The notes under the pieces are model-generated. The model saw only the letters and a program-made list of their open reading frames with translations. It was not told the DNA's origin and searched no databases. A DNA stretch of 64,000 bases, taken from the NCBI RefSeq assembly GCF_016920785.2, contig NW_024609846.1, positions 105,576,831 through 105,640,830 of the forward strand. Reading direction: 5' to 3'. Numbering within the stretch: the first letter of the stretch is position 1; each line of letters starts with the position of its first letter. Both the position numbers and the translations under genes were made by a program. Positions 33,218-43,468 of this stretch are shown piece after piece. This DNA comes from Ixodes scapularis (lineage: Eukaryota; Arthropoda; Arachnida; Ixodida; Ixodidae).

Positions 33218-34573
33218 CTAAGGTTTAAAATCGATTTTTATGCGCGGAGCGTTTTTCTTTTTCGCGCAGTCATTCTGCTTCCCACTAGAGATAGTGGGAG
33301 CAGCGAGGGAGGACTCCGATCCCGAGAGGATAGCCTCGTCGTCGGATCTGAGCCCACACTCTTCCATGGGCTCTTCCGGTGGTGTCGTCGGTTGACCCTT
33401 AGGGGCCAACTGCTTCGACGTCTCACCGGGCTTCCTCTGGGGAGCAGAGGAGCGAGGGGCTAGGCCTCGGCCCTTAGGGGCCAAAGGGCCAGGTGGAGCA
33501 GGGGGGGTCAGCCCCTGCCCTGAGGTGGATGCAGAAGAGGCAGCATCCACCTTACGGTTCGAAAGCGGTGTCACTGGCACCGCTCCCGAGGACGGAGACC
33601 TCGACGGGAGGCGCAGACTGTCCGTAGACGTCTGAGTTCCCGTCGAAACCATTGGCCGTACCGGTCCCCTGCGTACGGCCTCGGCATAAGAGCCTTTGGA
33701 TACAAAGGCGAAACGCTTCTTTGCATCAGCGTATGAAATATTTTCGGTAACCTTCAAGGTGAGGATTTCTTTTTCCTGTTTCCATAATGGGCAGGATCGG
33801 GAGTATGCTGGGTGCTTACCGCTACAGTTAGCACAGTGGGGCTCATTCTCGCACACATCAGCAACGTGCTCCTTGCTAGAACACTTGGCACAAGTGTCAC
33901 TTCCTCGACAGTTCCGTGACCCATGGCCAAACCGTTGGCATTTAAAACACCGCTGAGGGTTTGGCACATAGGGGCGGACGCGGCACTGGAGATATCCTGC
34001 CTTCACAACTTCAGGAAGTGTAGTTGACTCAAATGTAAGGATGATGTGTTTCGTCTTGCGTTCAACACCATCGCGGCGAAGGGTAATACGCCGAGCAGCG
34101 ATTACCCCCTGTGTGGAAAGGCCCTCAACTACTTCGGTTTCTGTACATTCGAGCAGGTCGTCTTCTGAGATCACTCCTTGAATTGTGTTAAGTGTTCTAT
34201 GAGGTGTGACAGTGACTTTGTAATCAGTCACACAGTTTAGTGCTAATAGTGAATCACTTTGTTGCTTACTGTGTATCTCCACTAGGAGATCACCAGATGC
34301 CATCTTTTTTGCATTGTAGTTCTTCCCAATCACTCCTTCAAGAACTTTTGAAATGAGGAAAGGGGACAACTTGCCAAGCGGTTTTTCATCCTCAGAGTGC
34401 ATGACAAGAAACTTGGGGAACTTTGAAAATGTGTATGTTGGTTTTTCTATCTGCAGTGCTTCGGTGCGGACCCTTTTCGGGGCCCGATCAAAAGGTTTTT
34501 TAGCTTGAGAACCCATATGAAGGGGGAGGGTTTTCGGAAACTGTGGTGCACCGCCCACCACCGAGCCCAACAA
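33218..34573 (-). CDS. LINE-2 ORF1: gag-like zinc-knuckle protein
   Basis: An open frame of 451 aa for the RNA-binding partner of ORF2. Residues ~50-200 form a conserved domain (FLVMHSEDEKPLGKLSPFL, TPHRTLNTIQGVISEDDL) that may be RRM-like. Three complete zinc knuckles follow: C209-C222, C228-C241 and C247-C261 (CX2CX4HX4C or close variants). The last ~150 residues are Pro/Ser/Lys-rich and probably disordered. It starts with the same MLGSVV as the other copies. Unlike LINE-1, all knuckle cysteines are kept. Confidence 0.95.
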   Translation of the reverse strand: MLGSVVGGAPQFPKTLPLHMGSQAKKPFDRAPKRVRTEALQIEKPTYTFSKFPKFLVMHSEDEKPLGKLSPFLISKVLEGVIGKNYNAKKMASGDLLVEIHSKQQSDSLLALNCVTDYKVTVTPHRTLNTIQGVISEDDLLECTETEVVEGLSTQGVIAARRITLRRDGVERKTKHIILTFESTTLPEVVKAGYLQCRVRPYVPNPQRCFKCQRFGHGSRNCRGSDTCAKCSSKEHVADVCENEPHCANCSGKHPAYSRSCPLWKQEKEILTLKVTENISYADAKKRFAFVSKGSYAEAVRRGPVRPMVSTGTQTSTDSLRLPSRSPSSGAVPVTPLSNRKVDAASSASTSGQGLTPPAPPGPLAPKGRGLAPRSSAPQRKPGETSKQLAPKGQPTTPPEEPMEECGLRSDDEAILSGSESSLAAPTISSGKQNDCAKKKNAPRIKIDFKP

Positions 34574-35056
34574 GGGAATAGGTAACGCTCCATAACAAGA
34601 ATGGCTTGGCTGAAGACGTTACGCTATTAGTGCTGCCCAGTCTCTATAACCAAGAGTGGTTCTGGACAAGGTGTCTGTCGCCACCCAAGGTTAGCCCTTG
34701 CCGCCAAAGGAGTTGAAAAGGAAAGAAGAGAAATGAGAAGAGTGAAAAGGAGGAGAAGACAAGGGTGAAAGCAGAGAGGGGATAGTAGAAGTGGCGACTA
34801 GACTGAATCATCCTGGCCGGGCCTTACCAGGACTCCCGTCTACGAGAAGCAGGGGCCGAAGTGGTGTATTGCCTCACCCGGGGGGCCCCGAAGGGTCCAA
34901 ACCTACCCCGGGCTCGGCTCAACCACCAGGATGCCCTTTTCCCCGGACACGGGAAAGCCACGCACAGCCATACGTGGGCGGGCGAACCCGCATGGCTCGG
35001 GGTCCGTGGAGACGCCACTCTCCAAACACCTGCTTTCACAGGTGCCCCCTGCGGGG
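34574..35056 (-). promoter_or_regulatory. LINE-2 5' UTR with tandem stem-loops
   Basis: A 483-bp leader nearly identical to that of LINE-1. The first 30 bases on the minus strand fold into CCCC-GCA-GGGG and CACCTG-TGAAAG-CAGGTG, followed by GGAGAG...TCTCC and GCGGG-TTC-GCCCGC stems. Plus-strand and minus-strand frames crossing this leader into the LTR are chance. Confidence 0.7.
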
Positions 35057-35469
35057 CGGTTGGCACGCGGGAGCGGGCACTTGGTCCCGAGCACAAACGG
35101 ACGAGCCACCCCAAAGACGCTGCCTGCCTTGGACGGCGGTTGCCCGAGAACGCTACCAGCGAGCTGCTCGACAGCTGCCGCCAGCCCGTAACATGCCCGA
35201 GAGCTGCCAGCCCTGGACCTGCCCATGACAGACGAGAAAATCCTCTCGAGGCACCCCCGAGCTACCGACCGGCGGATCACGAGGAGCCAACGAGCCACCC
35301 GAGAAGGACGCAGCCCATCGACCTGTGCAACAACCCCCTCAGTAAGCGACCCGACGACGGCGACCATTTCAGCCAGCAGTATTAAATTGTTAAAAGTATT
35401 TCCTGTCTCCTGCTTGCTCTCCACCGAGGGAGGAACCCCAACAACTGAGTTTCGCATCGAAACTTTACA
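35057..35469 (+). repeat. Gypsy-2 5' LTR, right part
   Basis: Begins with the duplicated target CGGTTGGCACGCGG, continues as in 46764-47163 and ends CGAAACTTTACA. Confidence 0.93.
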
Positions 35470-35470
35470 T

Positions 35471-35488
35471 TGGTGGCAGCGGTGGGAT
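35471..35488 (+). other. Gypsy-2 primer binding site (tRNA-Leu)
   Basis: TGGTGGCAGCGGTGGGAT begins one base after the LTR. All 18 bases are complementary to the CCA-terminated 3' end of arthropod tRNA-Leu (…ATCCCACCGCTGCCA). Confidence 0.82.
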
Positions 35489-35577
35489 CCTAACTCCTTC
35501 GGGATTTGACAGACAGTAACACCCCCGTCTAAGGAGAGAGCAGGCTGGAGACGGGATCGTGAGCATTTTGGTGCGGG

Positions 35578-36426
35578 ATGAGCATAGAACAGGCAGTCGC
35601 GATGGGACCCAGTGTGCTGGCTCTGAATACTATGGTGCCAGTATTCTCCGGGGATGGAAAGGGAGTTAACGTCCACGATTTCTTGGATAGCATTGAGCAG
35701 GTTGCGTTGATGGGAGCGTGGGAGGACAAACATAAGCTTGGAGTGGCGAGGTGCCGCGTCTCGGGGGGCGCATACGACTTTGTTTGGCAAGATGAAAAGG
35801 CTAAGGAAGCGAAATCGTTCGATGCGCTCAGGGGCGCCCTCACGGCGAGATATGACACCGAGCCGCTCAACATAAAGCTAAAGCGTTTCGCAGAGGCTTC
35901 TCAAAAACATGATGAAGACGTTCGCACGTTCGCAACGCGTATACAGGCGCTTGGTTCGGATACACTGCGTAGGAAATGGGAAGGCAGTACGGCAGCTAAG
36001 GATGAACAGAGAGCAAAAATTGCTCGAGAGATGATGGGGGAACAGTTGTGTTCACAGTTTGTACAGGGGCTTCGTGATCCTGTTCGCCGACTGGTGCTGT
36101 CGCATCGGCCTAAAGATTTTGAGGGAGCGGTTGAAATAGCGTCAGAGGAAGAGACGAATGAAAATCTGGTCAATCAGGTTCAACACGTGAGACTTGTGGA
36201 GACGGACGAACTAACGCAGCTTAAAGAAAGATTGGCGGGTCTAGAAAAGCTCCTCACTGAGAAGGAAGAATGTGAACAAAGGTTGCAGAGAGCTCCTAGG
36301 CGTTGCTACACGGGCTGCTTTGCCTGCGGGGGAAGCGGCCATTTTGCTCGTGAATGCCGTTCCCGGAAATCGGGAAGTGGCCTTGAGGGCGCGTCGATGG
36401 CGGACACAGTGCAAAAAAACGTGTAG
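35578..36426 (+). CDS. gag: Gypsy-2 gag
   Basis: An open frame of 282 aa. A retrotransposon-gag-type capsid region runs from about residue 20 to 190 (FSGDGKGVNVHDFLDSIEQV, LRGALTARYDTEPLN, RTFATRIQALG, FVQGLRDPVRRLVL). A coiled-coil-like segment (ELTQLKERLAGLEKLLTEKEE) follows. One canonical knuckle CFACGGSGHFAREC lies near residues 245-258. It starts with ATG about 90 bp after the primer site. It assembles the particle and binds RNA; it is the only undamaged gene of this element. Confidence 0.93.
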   Translation: MSIEQAVAMGPSVLALNTMVPVFSGDGKGVNVHDFLDSIEQVALMGAWEDKHKLGVARCRVSGGAYDFVWQDEKAKEAKSFDALRGALTARYDTEPLNIKLKRFAEASQKHDEDVRTFATRIQALGSDTLRRKWEGSTAAKDEQRAKIAREMMGEQLCSQFVQGLRDPVRRLVLSHRPKDFEGAVEIASEEETNENLVNQVQHVRLVETDELTQLKERLAGLEKLLTEKEECEQRLQRAPRRCYTGCFACGGSGHFARECRSRKSGSGLEGASMADTVQKNV

Positions 36427-36476
36427 CTCCCCCTCATTCTTCGGTCCCAAGCTCGAAGGATGGGGAGGGAAAGAGG

Positions 36477-37016
36477 GTGGGGGAAAGAAGGCAAGCGGCG
36501 TCGAAGAGGAATGGCAGGTCGGGTGCCGGTCCCAAGGTCGAAGGGGAGACAGAGACGATTATTCTGAGGTACTCCGAGGAAACGAGCCCCGTTGTGGAAT
36601 GTGAGATTAACGGGACAAACATGAGACTTTTGGTTGACACCGGCTCCCGCGTCACATTGCTCAAAGCCGTGGGGCTCGGAAAAATGAAAGACAAAAACTT
36701 GAGACCCTGCCCCGAGCATGCAAACAAGAGGTTTCATGGCATTTCGGGAGGACAGATTGACGTTCGGGGATGCTATCGGTTGAAACTTGCTCTGGGAAGG
36801 CACCGCTTTGAGCACCCCTGTTTCATAATTTCTGAAGACACCGCCTTGCCGCTCGATGGCATCCTGGGTCAAGATGTTCTGTCGGAGCACAACATCGACG
36901 TGCTCGTCAGCCGAGGTGCTCCCTCGGTGCGGGGTGACGAAGTCCCAATTTGGGGGGAGAACAAAGGAGCCGGGGCGCGGCGCAACGACTGTTTTCTGGC
37001 GTTCCTGTCCATTTGA
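36477..37016 (+). CDS. Gypsy-2 aspartic protease region of pol
   Basis: A retropepsin-type domain: MRLLVDTGSRVTLL carries the catalytic DTG at about residue 54, and LDGILGQDVL the second conserved motif. The frame differs from gag and from the RT frame; it runs out at 37016 as the next frame, open from 36950, takes over, so there is a frameshift around 37010. The upstream ATG is not needed if pol was made by frameshifting; the gag-pol gap is 50 bp. Confidence 0.85.
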   Translation: MGERRQAASKRNGRSGAGPKVEGETETIILRYSEETSPVVECEINGTNMRLLVDTGSRVTLLKAVGLGKMKDKNLRPCPEHANKRFHGISGGQIDVRGCYRLKLALGRHRFEHPCFIISEDTALPLDGILGQDVLSEHNIDVLVSRGAPSVRGDEVPIWGENKGAGARRNDCFLAFLSI

Positions 37017-37614
37017 GTGCACCTTGTGTGCTGCCGCCCTTGTCGGAGATAATCTGCTGGGTAAAAGTGGATGTACCAGAGGGAGAACTGGGAGTTTTGG
37101 AGGAGACCAGTCTCCACACCCACGGGGTGACAGCTAAAGGGGCATTGGTTACTGTTGACCTGCACTCAAGGGTCCCTGTGTCGCTCATAAACTTCAGCCG
37201 CGAGCCGTTGTCGTTGCCCAGAAACAAGACGGTTGGGAGGTTCCACAGCGCGAGGGAGGCGGATGTTAATTCAGTCCGCGGAGTGGCTGAGTCCGGGAGT
37301 GACCAAGAGAATGTCGCCTCGTTGTCCGAATTAGGCCACATACAGGCAGAAGAAAGGGGGCACCTAGAGTCGTTGCTAAACGGGTATAGCGCTGTTTTTG
37401 CAAGGAGCAAGCTAGACTTGGGCCGGTGTGATGTCATCAAGCACAGAATCAACACGACAAGTGATGCTCCTGTATATCAGCGGGCTTACTGAATTCCTTA
37501 TTCACAGCGAGACGAGATGGCAAAGCAGATTCGGGACCTTGAGGAGGAAGGCATTGTCGAACCGTCTAAGTCGCCTTCGGGTGCGCCGGCCCTTTTGGTT
37601 GAGAAGCCAGATGG
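36950..37614 (+). pseudogene. Gypsy-2 pol: linker and N-terminal RT, broken
   Basis: This piece contains the protease-RT linker (ICWVKVDVPEGELGV, FSREPLSLPRNKTVGRF) and the RT entry (LLNGYSAVFARSKLDLG, INTTSDAPVYQRAY). TGA at 37490-37492 interrupts at a position where Arg is expected (QRAY then IPYSQRDEM). The frame then continues EEEGIVEPSKSPSGAPALL to LVEKPDG at the LINE-3 insertion site. The RT frame resumes at 43469. Confidence 0.88.
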
Positions 37615-37804
37615 TTGATTGATTGATTGATTGGGGTTTTTTGGCGCATCAGCAACAAAGGCTATATTGCGCCAAGCTTATACTATTGCAATTCGGGTTT
37701 AAGAAGAGGAAAGAGCTATAGTAGCGAAATGTATGATAAAACCATGAACATGAATGTGTATAAGTGTAAACAATATGACAATGAGTTTAGGATAGAAAGT
37801 AAAA

Positions 37805-40800
37805 TCACAGTCGGTGTAGAAGGCCGATATCTGTGAGGAAATCGAAAACACCACTATATGGAATAAGCGGATCGTCACCTAGTAGTAAGGCAAGGTGTAG
37901 TGGAATGTGTTCTTTATAAAGCAGTGAGTAGTGTTTATACCGGCATTGGTCATACATAGGGCATTCAATGAGTATGTGCATAATACTTAGAGGTAGGTTG
38001 CAGTGCACACATTCAGGGGCATCCTCCCCGCTCAAGAGGTGTCCATGTGTAAGACGAGTATGGCCGATTCGTAGCCTACACAGTACGACTTCGTAAAAGC
38101 GCTCCCGATGTCGGGCGCTCGCCCACTCGCCTAGAAGAGGTTTGATTGCATGTAGTTTGTTGCCGGTTTCGCCGTTCCACTGCAGCTGCCACTTTGCTTT
38201 GATGCAACGTTTCAGAGAATTGTGGTAATCTTTGCAGGGTATTTGGTGTGTGTCAATTTCTCTATCATTAGCAGAACTGGCTGCACTATCAGCTGCTTCA
38301 TTTCCAGGAATGCCAACATGGCTAGGAACCCAGCATAAGACTATGTCAAAATTTTTCGTTGCAGCCAGGATTATCTTGTACTTTAACTCAGAAACCAGTG
38401 GGTTTTTTACACGGTTCATTGATGCGACAGCCTTTAGAGAGCTTAAAGAGTCGGTGTAGATTACAGCGTGAGAAAGGCGTTTTTTGATTATGTAATCAAC
38501 AGCTAACAACAAACCATAAAGCTCTGCTGTTAGTATAGAGGCTTTTGAATTTATTCTCTTCACCTGATTTACCGATGGTCCCACCATAGCACAGCCTACT
38601 ACGGAGTCTTTTTTTGTCCCGTCTGTATAAAAACTGGCATACTTGTGATATTTGGTCTGAAGCTCAAAGAAGTTCTGCCTTATGACTTCCTGTGGAACAT
38701 TCTTTTTGTTATACTTGGTCAGTGTAAGGTCGCAATGTATCTGGCAGTTGCTCCATGGAGCTATTTCCGGAGGGTATTGGACCAACTGAGGCTTTGCATC
38801 CATCCCAACGGATTGTGCTACAGTATTATTCCTCATAGAAAAAGGGGGGACTGTGGAAGGTTTGTTTTCAAATGTGCGTTGGAACTTGATCGTCTCAATA
38901 TTATCTCGAACGGGGTGCTCCGCGACCGAGCGAACCCTGACAGAGTACATAAAACCCAGGGAAAACCTCCTATACTCAAGGGACAATTCGTTTGCTTCCG
39001 CGTAAAGGCTAAGCACTGGGGAGGTATGAAATGCACCAGTAGCCAGTCGCAGTCCTTGATGATGAATAGGATCTAACATCTTTAAAACTGATGCCCGAGC
39101 AGAGTTATAGACAATACAACCATAATCAAGCTGGGAGCGAATGACTGAGTGATAGATACGCAGCAGACACAGTCGGTCCGAGCCCCATGATGCATGTGAC
39201 AAGACCTTAAGGATGTTTAGAGATTTAAGGCACTTGAGTTTTAATCTCTTAATGTGTGGAACGAAAGTCAACTTGGAATCGAACACAAGGCCCAAAAACT
39301 TGTGCTCATCTTTTACAACAATAGGAGAACCAAACATGTTCAAAGACGGTTCCTGAAGAGCACCACGTCGACGAGAAAAGTTGACACAAGCTGTTTTTTC
39401 GGGAGAAAATTTAAACCCATTCGTATCGGCCCATCTGACCAAATTATTGACTGCAAGTTGAACGCGACGTTCACAAATTGAGAGATTACAGGATGAAACG
39501 GAGATCTGGAGATCATCAATCAACATATAAGGAATATTGCACCGAAGGAGGAATTACACGGCCAATGGAATTAAGTTTGACGATAAAAAGAGTGACACTC
39601 AGTACACCCCCCTGAGGGACTCCATTCTCCTGTAAAAACTCCCTCGAGAGTTTTTCCCAGCCTCACGCGGAACGTACGGTGCTGCAGGTAACTCTGTATG
39701 GCACTCAACATTCGGCCACGGAAACCAAGATCGAATAAATCTTGCAGAATGCCGTAACGCCAGGCTGTGTCGTATGCTTTTTCCAAATCAAAGAAGATGG
39801 AGAGACACTGTTGTCTGTTGACAAACGCCTCACGTACGAAGGTCTCAAAGCGGACGAGATGATCGACAGTGGACCGTGCTGACCGAAAGCCACACTGGAA
39901 CTTATCAAGGCAGCTGTTTCGTTCTAGAAAAAACATGAGTCTCTTGTTAATCATCCTTTCTAATGTCTTGGAAAGACAGCTAGTTAGAGCTATTGGTCTG
40001 TAGCTAGATGCACAAGAGGGATCTTTGCCGGGCTTAAGCACTGGTACAACCACAGCGGTCTTCCAGGAGGATGGAAAGTGGCCCTCGAGCCAAACTCTAT
40101 TAAAAAGGTACAAAATTAGCTCCATAGTGGATGGATGAAGATGTTCGAGCATTTTATAATGAATACCATCTGGTCCAGGGGCAGTTTGTTTGGAACAAAG
40201 AAGTGCCATTTGAAGTTTGTATAATGTAAATAGTGTTGTAGGGTTCGTGCGTGCCACCTGATGTGATAACAGCTTTTTTTTCTGCATTGATCTTGTATCG
40301 CTGGAACGTTAAGGTGTAATGTTCCGAACTGGAGACATACTCGAAGTGTTCACCGAGGATGTTGGCCTGTTCCTCAAGGCTTGCAGAACAAACTCCATTC
40401 CGACTCAAGAGTGGGACAATGAATGCCCGGTAAGAGCCGTCAATTTTATGTACGCGATCCCAGACTTCCTTTGCAGATACAGTGCTGTTAATTGAAGAAG
40501 CGTACCCTCTAAAACTTTTTTTTCTTAGCTTGCCTTCTAATCCACCTCGCCTGGGACCTTTTTCTCTTAAATTCAGTAAGATTGTGTGTTGTAGGGTAGC
40601 GCCTAAATATACCTCACGCTCGATTTTGTTCTTTTTTGGCCAAACGGCAATCTTTGTTCCACCAGGGCTTTGGTCTCCTGGGCAGATGCGAGGACGTCAT
40701 GGGGATGGAGAGAATGGCAGCTTGTAAAATGTGCTGAGTGATATGTTGAGTGGCTTTATTGATATCAAGATCGTCAAGTGATGTGCATGCAAAAAGAGAT

Positions 40801-41525
40801 GATTCTTTAAAGGTAGGCCAGTTGGCATTTTCGAATTTCCAACGAGGACAGCGTGTTGGGACTGTCATGGGAAGATGGTTAAATTCTAAGATGATGGGAA
40901 AGTGGTCACTTCCGTGAGGATTCGGTATGACCTTCCATGAAAGCAATGGGAATAATGATGGGTGACAAATAGATAGGTCAATGGAAGTGAAAGTGTGAGT
41001 TGCTGAGCTAAAATATGTAGATTCATTTGTGTTCAGCAGGCACAATCCCGCAGAAAGCAAAAAACGTTCAACAAGGGCCCCTCTAGAATCCCGTCTGTCA
41101 CTACCCCACAGGGGATTGTGTGCATTAAAATCTCCTAAAAGTAAAAAAGGTGAAGGAAGCTGATTAACAAGGTCTTCTAGCTCCTCCATATGTAACTGAT
41201 AATTGGCAGGTACATACAATGAACAGACTGTAATTATTCAATCTAACAAAATACGTGTAGCCACCGCCTCAAGTGAAGTCTGCAGGGCTACCTCGTTAGA
41301 AGGAATTGAACGTTGGACAACCACCGCAACACCTCCAGCTGCGTGAGCTGCATGTGTACGGTCCCTACGAAACACCTGGAAGTGTTTTAAAACATTGGTG
41401 TGGGTGGTTTTTAGGTGCGTTTCCTGTAAGCAACATGCAATGGGCCGGTGATCCTCTAAAAGATCGCTCACATCATCGTAGTTAGACAGGAGGCCTCTAC
41501 AGTTCCACTGAAGGAAGAAAGACAT
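37805..41525 (-). pseudogene. LINE-3 ORF2, interrupted
   Basis: Pieces on the minus strand: 41525-41238 and 41219-40614 (endonuclease: QWNCRGLL, CLQETHL, GDFNAHNPLWG, GSDHFPI), 40408-40154, 40287-39571 (RT: GFRSARSTVDHL, FFDLEKAYDT) and 39526-37805 (573 aa: RT end, RNase H, C-terminal finger). The stop at 41238 (LLD then TGA) replaces a CGA Arg codon of LINE-2 in the same frame; at 40614 TGA replaces the Trp of AWGIFRRYP. Further shifts lie near 40400, 40280 and 39540. The catalytic tetrad reads LIDD instead of YVDD. RNase H keeps FYTDGTK, TAELYG, YTDSLS and WVPSHVGIPGNEAAD. Confidence 0.92.
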
Positions 41526-41753
41526 TTATCTTCAATAAAGGAAACGCCTCAATAAGTGCAATATAAAGGAAACGCCTCAATAAGTGTTTTACGCAAAAAT
41601 TGTGAAATGTAGCTTATGCGTCTTTTGGTGCCACAATCCGTGGGATGGTTTTCTTTTTTGCAGTGTCTTTAGGCCGTCCTCCAGCCTCGCAGGAGGCCGA
41701 GGAAACAGAGCCTGTTTGAGAGAGAGGAAGGTCCTCATCGGAGAGTGGAACGC

Positions 41754-42996
41754 TCACATCCATCTTCTCATCCAATGAGACCTTGGGTCCTTGGGCGGTA
41801 GAGGTGAATCTGACCGCTCAGGCTTTGAAGAGCTGCCAGAGGCACGGGGAGGCAGCCCCCGACCCCGGCCAGAAGGGCCAGCTAGTGCCGGTGACGACAC
41901 GTCTGGCTCCTTGGAGGGTGCAGCACCCTCCTTAGAGGGCACAATACACTCACTGGAGCATGAAGGCAGTGGTTTGCCCACTGTCTTCGGACGTACGTAA
42001 AAGGACCCTTGTGGAGATGACAGGTCTTCCGGGGAAGTCTGCGTCTCCACGGATGCCATAGACAGTGGGGGTCCCCTTCGCACTGCCTCGGCATATGAAC
42101 CCCTTGCCTTGAAGGCAAGCTGTTCTCTAGCGTCTTGGTAGCCGAGATTGTGTTTGACCTTAAATGTAATTATCTCCTTTTCTTCCTTCCATTTCGGACA
42201 TGTGCGTGAAAATGCGGGGTGTAGTCCACCACAGTTTATGCATTTATGGTTGTTTTCACATATGTCAGAGACGTGGTCAGTGGCACTACATTTCGCACAA
42301 GTTTCTCGGCCGCGGCAGTTTCGGGAGCCATGCCCAAAACGCTGGCAACGAAAGCACCGTTGTGGGTTTGGAACGAAAGGATGAACTCTGCAGTTTAGAT
42401 ACCCTGCCTTCACGGTGGAAGGCAGAGAGTGGAGTTCAAAAGTCAGGACTAGGTGTCGGGTTGGTATCTCCTGTCCGTCTCGTCGTAGCGTGATTCGCCG
42501 CACGGCAACAACAGCACTCCGACGCAGCCCTTCAAGGATTTCTTCTTCAGTACACTGAAGGAGGTCATCCTCAGAGATGACGCCGCGGACAGTATTTAAA
42601 GTCCGGTGCGGGGTTACACAAACTTGGTGTTCAGCTAAGCTGGTCAACTTCAGTAATGCTGTGCTTTGAGTTTTGTTTTCTACCTCAACGAGGAGGTCTC
42701 CAGCAAGTTTTTTTAGCCTTGTAATTCTTTCCAATCGTCTGCTCTAGGACCTTAGAGACAAGGAAAGGTGACATCTTTGATAACGGTAGAGAGTCGTTCG
42801 CAGCATGAAGTACAAGAAATCGTGAAAAGGTGTCGGGTTCTTTGGCTTTTTCAAAAGTAGGGGGAGCGGAGCGAACCCTTTTGGGGGGTCGCTCTGCTCG
42901 GGGTTTAGAAGAGAGGGGAGCCATAAAAAGGCAAAGGGTGTTCAGAATCTGTGGCGCGCCGCCCACCACGGAGCCCAACAAGGGAATAGGTAACAC
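41754..42996 (-). pseudogene. LINE-3 ORF1, frameshifted
   Basis: Two overlapping frames, 42996-42685 (MLPIPLLGSVVGGAPQ start, FLVLHAANDSLPLSKMSPFL) and 42734-41754. The shift lies at ~42710 in a T-rich run (AAGTTTTTTTAGCC on the plus strand). Three intact zinc knuckles: CFRCQRFGHGSRNC, CAKCSATDHVSDIC and CINCGGLHPAFSRTC. The C-terminal Pro/Ser-rich part runs past 41754, where the frame closes. Confidence 0.88.
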
Positions 42997-43468
42997 CCCA
43001 TAACAAATATGGCTTTGCTGGAAGCATTACTCTATTAGCGCTACCCAGAAACTATAACCAAGTGTGGATCTGGACGAGAGTATCTGTCACCACCCAAGGT
43101 TAGCCCTTGCCGCCAAAGAAGTTGAAAAGGAAAGAAGAGAAATGAGAAGAGTGAAAAGGAGCAGGAGACAAGGGTGAAAGAAGGGAGGGGATAGTAGAAG
43201 GAGTGGCGACTAGACTGAATCATCCTGGCCGGGCCTTACCAGGACTCCCGTCTATGGGAAGCAGGGGCCGAAGTGGTGTATTGCGTCGCCCGGGGGGCCC
43301 CGAAGGGTCCAAACCTACCCCGGGCTTGGCTCAACCACCAGGATGCCCTTTTCCCCAGACACGGGAAAGCCACGCACAGTCAGACGTGGGCGGGCGAACC
43401 CGCATGGCTCGGGGTCCGTGGAGACGCCACTCTCCAAACACCTGCTTTCACAGGTGCCCCCTGCGGGG
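42997..43468 (-). promoter_or_regulatory. LINE-3 5' UTR with tandem stem-loops
   Basis: A 472-bp leader matching the other two LINEs despite the divergence of the ORFs. The hairpin-forming 5' end is identical in its first 30 bases, which argues for selection on this segment or for recent exchange between subfamilies. Confidence 0.68.

Larger units (their letters stand above)
29322..35056 (-). mobile_element. LINE-2: intact full-length I-clade LINE
   Basis: A 5.73-kb minus-strand element with the same 5' leader as LINE-1 and LINE-3, two uninterrupted ORFs and a CAT-repeat tail (TTGATGATGATGAT at 29322). The perfect 14-bp duplication CGGTTGGCACGCGG flanks it (29308-29321 and 35057-35070). The target is the Gypsy-2 5' LTR. 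It is the only element here with every coding part intact and recognisable catalytic residues, so it is the best candidate for a recently active copy. Confidence 0.96.
37615..43468 (-). mobile_element. LINE-3: full-length, decayed I-clade LINE
   Basis: A 5.85-kb minus-strand element inside the Gypsy-2 RT gene, flanked by the 13-bp duplication AGAAGCCAGATGG (37602-37614 and 43469-43481). The tail is a TTGA repeat rather than the ATG triplet of the other two. The 5' end is the same. ORF sequences differ more from LINE-1 and LINE-2 than those two do from each other, so it is a separate subfamily. Both ORFs are broken. Confidence 0.95.

Noticed and set aside
34903..35790. 295-aa minus-strand frame
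   Set aside because: It crosses the LINE-2 leader, the Gypsy-2 LTR and the start of gag on the wrong strand, so it is chance.
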